DNA from: Isoetes taiwanensis
Lineage: Eukaryota; Streptophyta; Lycopodiopsida; Isoetales; Isoetaceae
Direction of reading: 5' to 3'
DNA length: 64,000 nucleotides
Assembly (NCBI GenBank): GCA_021234155.1
Contig: JAJEKV010000039.1
Coordinates: forward strand, 1,982,001 to 2,046,000
The position numbers and the translations under genes were made by a program. Below the pieces are notes generated by a model that saw only the letters and a list, made by a program, of their open reading frames with translations, was not told the origin of the DNA and did no database searches. Numbering within the stretch: the stretch's first letter is position 1; every line of letters starts with the position of its first letter. This document shows, piece after piece, positions 57,511 to 64,000 of this stretch.

Positions 57511-60500
57511 CTAGATGCTTTGGAAGCAATTCGTGGTCATGTCAACATCAACAATACACCGCGTCCTAGAGAACACAAAGCTGATCTCATCATCGGTAAC
57601 TATTATTAGATACGATGCATTTACCCCTCTACTGCATGATTCTCGGCGAATCAAGCCTTCAAGCTTACCGCCGGGAGCGGGGTTGATAGCATCGTTGATG
57701 GTGCGGCCTTGAGATTCGCGCATGAAGTCCGGATAATGCCTCTCAAGGTCTGTTTCCATCACCCACGTAGCATCCTCAACTGGCAAGTGTTTCCACTTGA
57801 CCAAGTATTGCAGCATTTGGGTCCTTCTGGTCTGTTTGTATGCTCGATCAAGAAGAGCTTCAGGCACTATATCTAAATGCTCTTCTATCATTTCAAGTAG
57901 GGTAGGTGTATCCAAGATCTCCTCTGAATCAGGGGTGTGCTGCTTTAGAAGACTCACATGAAAGACCTTGTGGATCTTCAAGCGGGGTGGTAATTCCAGG
58001 CGATATGCTTGTTCCCCAACACATTCAGTGATTTTGAATGGCCCAGCCCATCTGGGTGCCAGCTTTTTGCAGTTACCAATCTTAAGCTTGGCTTGTTTCA
58101 CCTTAATCTTAAGCCAAACCGATTCACCCACCTGGAAGATTCGTGGGGTTCTGTGCTTATCCGCTACACTCTTCTGACGACTGCATGCAGCCAATAGGTA
58201 ACCACGAACCTCTTCAACCAAAGCTTGCATTTCCAAGAGGAGTTGTTGTGAAACCTCCACTTTAGAAACGGGGTTATGCCACGTGTCTGGAGTAAGGCAT
58301 TGATAACCATAATTTATCATGAAGGGAGACATTCTGGAAGACTCTTGTTTCATACTGTTATAGGCAAATTCGACCAGATAAATATAGTCAGCCCATTGGG
58401 ATTGGCTACTCCACACATAACTTCGTAGCATATCCTCTATAATACGATTGGTATGCTCTGTCTGACCATCCGTCTGAGGATGATATGCCGTACTCATCGC
58501 AAGCTTGGTCTGGATGGTGGCAAAGAAATCTTTCCAGAACGCACTTACAAATTTGGGATCCCTGTCAGATATAATAACTCGTGGCATTCCGTGCAACCTG
58601 AAGATCTCCTTTGCAAATAGCAAAGCGGTATCGAAGGCTGTATCCGTGGTACGACATGGCAAGAAATGAGCCATCTTCGACAATTTGTCAACCACTATCA
58701 TCAATGCATCATATCCATGGAGAGTACGTGGAAGGCCCACAATGAAATCCATGGTTATCACTTCCCACTTAGCGTTGGGCACATCCAAAGGTTGCAACTC
58801 TCCTGGAGTCCTTAATTGTTCCGCCTTGGTCTGCTGACGCACCTGACATTGCTTAATGTACCTAGCAATGTCCTTCTTCATAGAAGGCCAAAAATAGCTG
58901 GAGCGGATCTTGAAGTAGGTCTTCATAAAACCTGCATGTCCAGCTATAGGGCTGTTGTGCGTGTCATGGAGAATCAGTTTACGCACTCCTGAAGTCTCCG
59001 GTACACACAACTTATCTTTGTAATATAACAAGTTGCCTTCTTTCTTGTACGAACGGAAAGCTTCGCGTTCTTTATCTGTGCGTGCTTCCTTAGCCAAACT
59101 AACCCAAACATCACGGAACTCGGGATCGGTGGCCAAGGTCTGTTCTATCTGTTTCCCAAACTCACTGGTGAGTGTAGAGATTGCATTACAGTGGGTTCGG
59201 GTTACCAAGGGATGGCGTGACAAGGCATCCGCAACCACATTGTGTTTCCCAGGCTTATACATAATCTCAAAGTCATATTCCTCGAGAAACTCCATCCATC
59301 TTCTCTGGCGGAGATTGAGATTGGGCTGGGTTGTTATATAACGGAGACTCTGATGATCCGTATCCAGTTGGAATCTTCTACCAAGAAGGTAGTGTCTCCA
59401 TATACGCAAAGCACGGACAACTGCTAACAGCTCCTGGTCATGGGTAGGGTATCGCTGCTCGGTCTCGTTCATTTTCTTTGAATCATAGGCAATAACCCTC
59501 CCCTCCTGCATTAGGACTCCACCAGTAGCAATCTTACTGGCATCCGTTGCTACTAGTTTATCCTTTTCAGGATCAGGCAATGTGAGGACTGGTGCTGAGG
59601 TTAAAGCATCCTTAAGCTTCTGGAAATTTCCCTGGACCTTTGTTTTCCAATGCTCAATCCAATCCTTTACCTTCTCATGCTTTGTAAGATCGGTAAGAGG
59701 TGCTGCAATCTTTGCAAAATCCTTAACAAATTTCCGGTAATATCCTGCCAATCCGCGGAAACTTCGGACCTCTGACACATTACCAGGAATAGGCCAATCC
59801 TTGACTGCCTCTATTTTTGCTGGATCCGTAGCAATTCCGTCGGCCGAAATGACATGGCCTAAATAGTCCACCTTGGGAGTGGCAAACTTGCATTTAGAGA
59901 ACTTGGCAAAGAGCTGATGGCGTTTGAGCTTTTGTAGGGCCAAGCGAAGGTGGGCCTCATGCTCCTCTAGAGTTTTACTGTAGATGAGAATGTCATCAAA
60001 GAAAATAACAACAAAGTCATCCAAGTATTGGCGGAAGACATCATTCATTAACCGCATAAAAGTCGCGGGAGCATTAGTCAGTCCAAAAGGCATAACGGTA
60101 AACTCATAATGCCCATATCTAGTGCGAAAAGCAGATTTATGGATGTCCTCCTCCTTAATCCTTATTTGATGATATCCGGAGCGTAAATCAATCTTTGAGA
60201 AATATTTGGCCCCTTGCAACTGGTCCATTAAATCATCTGCCCTAGGCAAAGCGTAATGATTCTTGATGGTATGCTTATTGAGCTGCCTATAGTCAATACA
60301 CATCCTCAAGGAGCCATCCTTTTTCTTAACAAAAAGGATAGGAGCGCCAAAAGGCGAAACACTAGGCCGAATGAAACCTAGGTTTAAAAACTCCTGAAGT
60401 TGCTTCTTAAGCTCTGCCAACTCTGGGGGACTCATACGGTACGGGGCCTTGCTGGTAGGCTTAGTACCTGGTTCTAAAGCTATCTCACATTCTACCCCTC

Positions 60501-60579
60501 TAAAAGGAGGAAGCTTCTGGATCTCATCTGGAAAAAGATCGCTAAATTCTCGGAGAAGATTGGCAATCCCTTCTGGCAA
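57511..60579 (-). CDS. E3 pol: RT, RNase H, integrase, chromodomain (1,022 aa)
   Basis: One open frame. [10 protein letters not shown] (94-101), catalytic D131 in KIDLRSGY and FFDD (193-196). RNase H: D346, E383, D408 and D451. Integrase: zinc finger H538, H548, C578, but the fourth ligand is R581 where E1 and E2 have Cys. The catalytic triad is D611, D672, E708, with 35 residues between the last two (DD35E). GPF motif at about 846-848; chromodomain at about 895-953 ([16 protein letters not shown]). The C-terminal tail of 60 residues has no known domain. Protease and RT are frame-separated upstream. All catalytic residues are present; the missing zinc ligand argues against full activity. Confidence 0.93.
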   Translation of the reverse strand: MPEGIANLLREFSDLFPDEIQKLPPFRGVECEIALEPGTKPTSKAPYRMSPPELAELKKQLQEFLNLGFIRPSVSPFGAPILFVKKKDGSLRMCIDYRQLNKHTIKNHYALPRADDLMDQLQGAKYFSKIDLRSGYHQIRIKEEDIHKSAFRTRYGHYEFTVMPFGLTNAPATFMRLMNDVFRQYLDDFVVIFFDDILIYSKTLEEHEAHLRLALQKLKRHQLFAKFSKCKFATPKVDYLGHVISADGIATDPAKIEAVKDWPIPGNVSEVRSFRGLAGYYRKFVKDFAKIAAPLTDLTKHEKVKDWIEHWKTKVQGNFQKLKDALTSAPVLTLPDPEKDKLVATDASKIATGGVLMQEGRVIAYDSKKMNETEQRYPTHDQELLAVVRALRIWRHYLLGRRFQLDTDHQSLRYITTQPNLNLRQRRWMEFLEEYDFEIMYKPGKHNVVADALSRHPLVTRTHCNAISTLTSEFGKQIEQTLATDPEFRDVWVSLAKEARTDKEREAFRSYKKEGNLLYYKDKLCVPETSGVRKLILHDTHNSPIAGHAGFMKTYFKIRSSYFWPSMKKDIARYIKQCQVRQQTKAEQLRTPGELQPLDVPNAKWEVITMDFIVGLPRTLHGYDALMIVVDKLSKMAHFLPCRTTDTAFDTALLFAKEIFRLHGMPRVIISDRDPKFVSAFWKDFFATIQTKLAMSTAYHPQTDGQTEHTNRIIEDMLRSYVWSSQSQWADYIYLVEFAYNSMKQESSRMSPFMINYGYQCLTPDTWHNPVSKVEVSQQLLLEMQALVEEVRGYLLAACSRQKSVADKHRTPRIFQVGESVWLKIKVKQAKLKIGNCKKLAPRWAGPFKITECVGEQAYRLELPPRLKIHKVFHVSLLKQHTPDSEEILDTPTLLEMIEEHLDIVPEALLDRAYKQTRRTQMLQYLVKWKHLPVEDATWVMETDLERHYPDFMRESQGRTINDAINPAPGGKLEGLIRRESCSRGVNASYLIIVTDDEISFVFSRTRCIVDVDMTTNCFQSI

Positions 60580-62346
60580 TATTTCTAAAAACAGTTTGCC
60601 AAGGTATCAACTACTTGCTTCTGCTTAGCATCTGACTCAATGGAGGCAAGTCTAATGACGCAGAGGAGGTTATCCTTGCGTATAGCTTTTTCTAACTGCC
60701 TGATGGACATAGACTGCATAATAGGGTTGAATGGATCACCTTTTATAGTCACGCGGGCTTCATTAGCAGCGTTGAAGGTAAAATATCCATTAACTCGGCA
60801 CCCAAAGCAACTGGTGCACCTGGCAACTGCATCTTAAGGTTAATACGACGGCCATGAGTATGCCTGATCTTACCACTGGCTAAAGTGACAGGCTTTTGTC
60901 GGGACCTCAACGTTTCAAGCTGCAATACCTGGGCCATTCTAGAAGAAGCAAAATTATGTGTACTTCCCGTATCCATTAGAATTATGAAAGGCTTACTGTC
61001 TACTTGACCTATGGTGGAAATAACAACAGGTTGACTTTCAGCATTGCCGGTTTCTATGGCTGCAACGATATGAGACGCACCGTGAATATACTCTGGAGCC
61101 TCTTCCTCGACAGGTAGTGTAGACTCAAGATCGTCCCAGTCGAGGTCGGCCATAGCCAGCTGGGCAGTCTGCGTGACATAAGGACAATTCTGCATGAAGT
61201 GCCCGGGCCGTACACCTGTAGCATGCCTTATCTCGGCGGAGCTGTTCTCGGGCCTCTTTGGGAATGGACTGTAAGAGGTTCCGAACTTCCTTACCGACAT
61301 TGTTCGATTTATCGGGAACGCTGAAGGAGACTTTCCTTTCCTGGCGGCTGTTAGAGTTCTGCTGAGAGGGTCCCGGACTGGGCGAACGGCCCTTATAAGG
61401 TGTGTATGGGCGTGGCTGGGAGTAAGGTGCTGGACATTGGTACTAGCTTCACGGCGTGTCCTCTTCAAGGCTCAATGCCTTAGCCTCAGCCTCTGCAACC
61501 GACTTGGGGTCTATGGCCTTAACCATTCGTTTAATTGATGGGGCCAATCCTTCAATATAACCCTCCACCGCCCTCTTTTCATTCATACCCGGCACGTACA
61601 GCCTCAGGCGCATGAACTCATCTGTGTAGGCCTGGACTGACATACTCTTTTGCTCCAACCGGTAAAAAGTTTGAATATGCTGGCATTTGTGCGCACGAGG
61701 CACATAATGCGACTTAAAGGCTTTGGCAAACTTTTTGAACTTGCACCTGCTTCTATCCAGATGCTTAGCCCTTCCACCAAATACGGGCAGCTCCTGTAAG
61801 GTTTGTGGTGGCAACCTTTCCTGTATCCTTTTTTGTCATACCATAGGATTTTCCAAACTCCTTCATCTCATCCAACCAGAACTCTGCATTCAGTCCGCCT
61901 CTGGATTTCCCATCAAACTGGGCCAGTTTCCTATTCTTCCATATACTAGTTATGGCCGTATCAACCGTCTTACGGTACTCTTTGTCTCGGCGCTTTGCTT
62001 GGTCACCAGATGATACAGACGACTCAGAGGACACCGAAGTGGCTGATTGTGAGGAGGTGGCACTGTCCCTAGAGGAACTCCGTCGACGTTTGGAACGGTG
62101 CCTCCATTGTGCAGGCACGGGGCCTGGTTCAGATGCAGGTGGCTGCTGTGGTGGAGGGCTTGGCGGTAACGGAGGTAACTCCGGTCCGTCTTCCTGCATA
62201 TGTTGTGGTGGATTTGCGTTTAACACATAAGTCTGCAACTCGACTAATTGCCTCTTCATCAACATAAGTTCCTGCTCAGGGGTTAGTCTACTGGCATTCG
62301 AGGGCATCTGCCAGGCGGCGTTGCGTGCACCGTCTATATAGAGCAT
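60580..62346 (-). pseudogene. E3 gag and protease (frame-broken)
   Basis: Gag starts after a CTCTATATAG acceptor-like site (about 62340). It has a helical N-terminus (TPEQELMLMKRQLVEL), a proline run, a Ser/Arg-rich part, and the capsid-like region with WLDEMKEFGKSYGMTKKD and ARIWWKG. A shift at about 61775 leads to the 121-aa ORF 61449-61814 (HYVPRAHKCQHIQ, DEFMRLRLYVPG). The zinc knuckle is split between frames (CYRC, then GHFMQNCPY at about 61190). The protease has ILMDTGSTHNFAS (about 60985-60945), with intact DTG. A shift near 60765 separates it from pol. Confidence 0.8.
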
Positions 62347-62603
62347 AACAATGTATAAGCAGAATTATAGTGACATGAAGTCTCACAAAGAACATCATTT
62401 CGGATAGTATTGAGAGAGAATACATAAAAGAGTACCATAGCAAAGATCTTTATTACAAGTGAAAACAGGGTTACATCAGAGTTCAGTACATTGGTAGTGA
62501 CAAAACTTAAAGTGATATAATACAAGACAGGTATTACACATTGAACATTTCTTCAACTCACACATAACATAACATAAAAAAAACAAAACTGAAGGGACCG
62601 GGC

Positions 62604-63064
62604 CTAGGGGTTCGCAAAAGGGTACAAGATAGAGTAGCGAACACTTTCACGCACAGCCCTGACTAACTTGTAGCGCGCCCAGGCCTGGATAATAACAGGT
62701 TGGTAGTCGTATGTGGGGCTAATGATAAGGAGATTAAAGAGCCTCCTTAATGCATAGAAAATCTGCCACAAGTGATCATTGGCATCATCAAAAGCTTCAT
62801 GCCTTGTCATGTTCCAATAGTCCCATGTGCGACGAAGAGTTTGCCGCAAGTCCTCATAGGCCCGTTCTCTGAGGATGTTAACTACTTCCAACCCCTTATC
62901 TGGATCATAGGGCTCTCCTTCTTCTTCAGGTTCCCCCATCTCATAATCATCGTCTCGCTCCGGGTACTCCCCATATCGTTGGCCGTAATCCTGTTCAGGG
63001 GGCCCTGGATCATCCCTTCGTATCTGGTCGGTGATTCTTTCTTCATACTCTTCGAGTCCCTCGT
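62604..63064 (-). CDS. E3 extra acidic exon (unknown), downstream of B
   Basis: It follows a strong acceptor (CCGTCTTGCAG, ending at 63065). It encodes an acidic, Asp/Glu/Tyr-rich stretch (DEGLEEYEERITDQ, EEEGEPYDPDKG) and then a helical part (NMTRHEAFDDANDHLWQIFY, LLIISPTYDYQ) ending YPFANP at 62604. The helical part weakly resembles accessory A (WY, TPxY), but the match is too short to claim homology. No counterpart lies between B and gag in E1 or E2. The 62347-62603 stretch after it is AT-rich. Confidence 0.45.
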
Positions 63065-63305
63065 CTGCAAGACGGCAAGAATGAATATATATGCATTGAA
63101 CAATTTTCTTATACTCCAACTTTAAGGAAGAGAGATAAGCATTGAAGGGAAAAGACAATTCAATGGTTTGCAACAGTACAAGAAGGTATAAGAAGATACC
63201 CTGAATATATAAGAAGATAGTACATAGATTAAGTGATGGCCCATTAAAGGTAATGCCAATCAAAATTACATAAAACTGAATACAATTGTCTGATAAAACC
63301 TAGAA

Positions 63306-63974
63306 CTAAGAGGTGGACCCTTCAACATCCTGTGCTTGGGTATCAAACTCAGGCTCCGGTCGATGCTGCAGAAGTAACACACTAGGGTTAATTGATGAAG
63401 CAGCTGATGAAGCTATTTCTGGAGGAACATTTATAGCTAATGGCGCTGCAACCAGCAGACTCATGTTCATCCAAGAACCGATATCGTGGTCAAATACTGC
63501 AATGGCTAGATCACAATTTACCAGGACGATCTGCTCAAGGTTAGGGGATAACTTCTTATGGCCGGCTGCCCTGAGTGCCCATACAGTCGCCTCTGCTTCA
63601 GGCGCAATCGCTTTGGCAAAGAAGAGAACTTGTCTGCTTGTAAAAGCCGACAAGAAGAACCGGGTAATATGGCATTTCAACCCCTGAACCGTTGGATGGG
63701 TCGCAGAAGCCAATTCAGATTCCAAGTTTTGGGGGAGTTCCTCTTCCATAGCAAAATCCTTCTCTTCCTGAGCATACTGGCCTTCATCACATAGATCCTC
63801 CATAGTTGGGTCGTCTTCGATCTTGACTACAACATCGTTGATGTTGGGAACATGTGGGGCCGTAGCGTGGAAAACTGATTCAGGAATTGAGGACGGAGTA
63901 CCCTGAATCATTAACTGTCGTAACGATAATAGAGTGTTAATAGGCTCAACATCAAGAGGCTGATAGTTAAGCAA
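63306..63974 (-). CDS. E3 accessory protein: A tail fused to B
   Basis: A 222-residue frame. It opens with NYQPLDVEPINT, matching the end of A in E2 (SIQPLDLAPLDT), which shows that A and B form one protein. An acidic part follows, then QVLFFAKAIAPEAEATVWAL, HKKLSPNLEQIVLV and AIAVFDHDIGSWMNM, aligned with the FSPRGEE and YVVLVKRAMALDLFD region of E1 and E2. An in-frame TAA lies just upstream of 63974, so A is cut off or lies past a stop. Function unknown. Confidence 0.6.
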   Translation of the reverse strand: MLNYQPLDVEPINTLLSLRQLMIQGTPSSIPESVFHATAPHVPNINDVVVKIEDDPTMEDLCDEGQYAQEEKDFAMEEELPQNLESELASATHPTVQGLKCHITRFFLSAFTSRQVLFFAKAIAPEAEATVWALRAAGHKKLSPNLEQIVLVNCDLAIAVFDHDIGSWMNMSLLVAAPLAINVPPEIASSAASSINPSVLLLQHRPEPEFDTQAQDVEGSTS

Positions 63975-64000
63975 TTAGGGTATCTCCGGCTCATTATATA

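Larger units (their letters stand above)
55500..64000 (-). mobile_element. E3: minus-strand Ty3/gypsy chromovirus with A-B gene, 5' end off the window
   Basis: From right to left: the end of accessory A fused to B, an extra acidic exon, gag, protease, intact pol, polypurine tract and 3' LTR. LTR start, A-B gene and pol are related to E1 and E2. If it has an H3-like gene, it should lie just beyond position 64000. Confidence 0.85.

Noticed and set aside
57515-59427. Plus-strand ORFs inside E3 pol
   Set aside because: Shadows of the 1,022-aa minus-strand pol frame.

Overview
This window is nuclear DNA of a repeat-rich land plant. The evidence is plant-type short introns, Ty3/gypsy chromoviruses primed by initiator-Met tRNA, a plant-style LINE tail and Ulp1-like and FCP1-like gene remnants. 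The mixture of a DUF7869-like gene, a HUH Rep gene and a CAA/SQFK-type transposase-like gene would fit a fern, lycophyte or moss better than a flowering plant, but that is inference. Almost everything is mobile-element derived and most coding regions are broken by stops or frameshifts.

Layout. 0-3.7 kb: a decayed DUF7869-like gene with a recognisable 75-nt intron, then an unknown acidic ORF. 3.8-6.7 kb: a minus-strand HUH (Rep-type) endonuclease gene bracketed by a 22-bp direct repeat. 6.8-12.5 kb: AT-rich, gene-free sequence with small duplications. 12.5-15 kb: two LINE remnants. 15-18.2 kb: exon remnants of unknown genes, one split by a hAT-like MITE that carries a tRNA-like core. 18,273-31,511 (E1): a complete 13.2-kb LTR element with 5-bp target duplication. 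About 32.65-44.4 kb (E2): a related element whose 3' LTR is truncated, with a solo LTR inserted in gag. 44.7-50 kb: remnants of a multi-exon gene or genes with coiled-coil, zinc-finger, FCP1-like and Ulp1-like parts. 50-55.5 kb: repeats and a minus-strand transposase-like remnant. 55.5-64 kb (E3): a third related LTR element on the minus strand, running off the window.

Main discovery candidate. E1 and E2 are chromoviruses that carry extra genes between the 5' LTR and gag. The first encodes a protein ending in a full histone H3 fold. E1 has an 89-residue H3 domain with several centromeric-H3-like positions, and E2 begins with a near-canonical H3 tail and ends with a canonical H3 C-terminus. 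Both share the same proline-rich and basic module ahead of the H3 fold. The second extra gene (here A-B) encodes a protein of unknown function that is recognisable in all three elements. The leaders around these genes contain repeated palindromic units, three copies in E1 and three different ones about 200 bp apart in E2. Gag is preceded in all three by an AT-rich stretch ending in a splice-acceptor-like site. A reasonable model is a lineage of histone-carrying retroelements that use an H3 variant together with the integrase chromodomain to engage chromatin. That model is inference; the ORFs and their shared order are seen in the sequence.

The second system worth attention is the HUH Rep gene at 5.4-6.4 kb. 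It has an HxH motif and a YxxK-type motif but no helicase, as expected for a minimal eukaryotic rolling-circle transposon.
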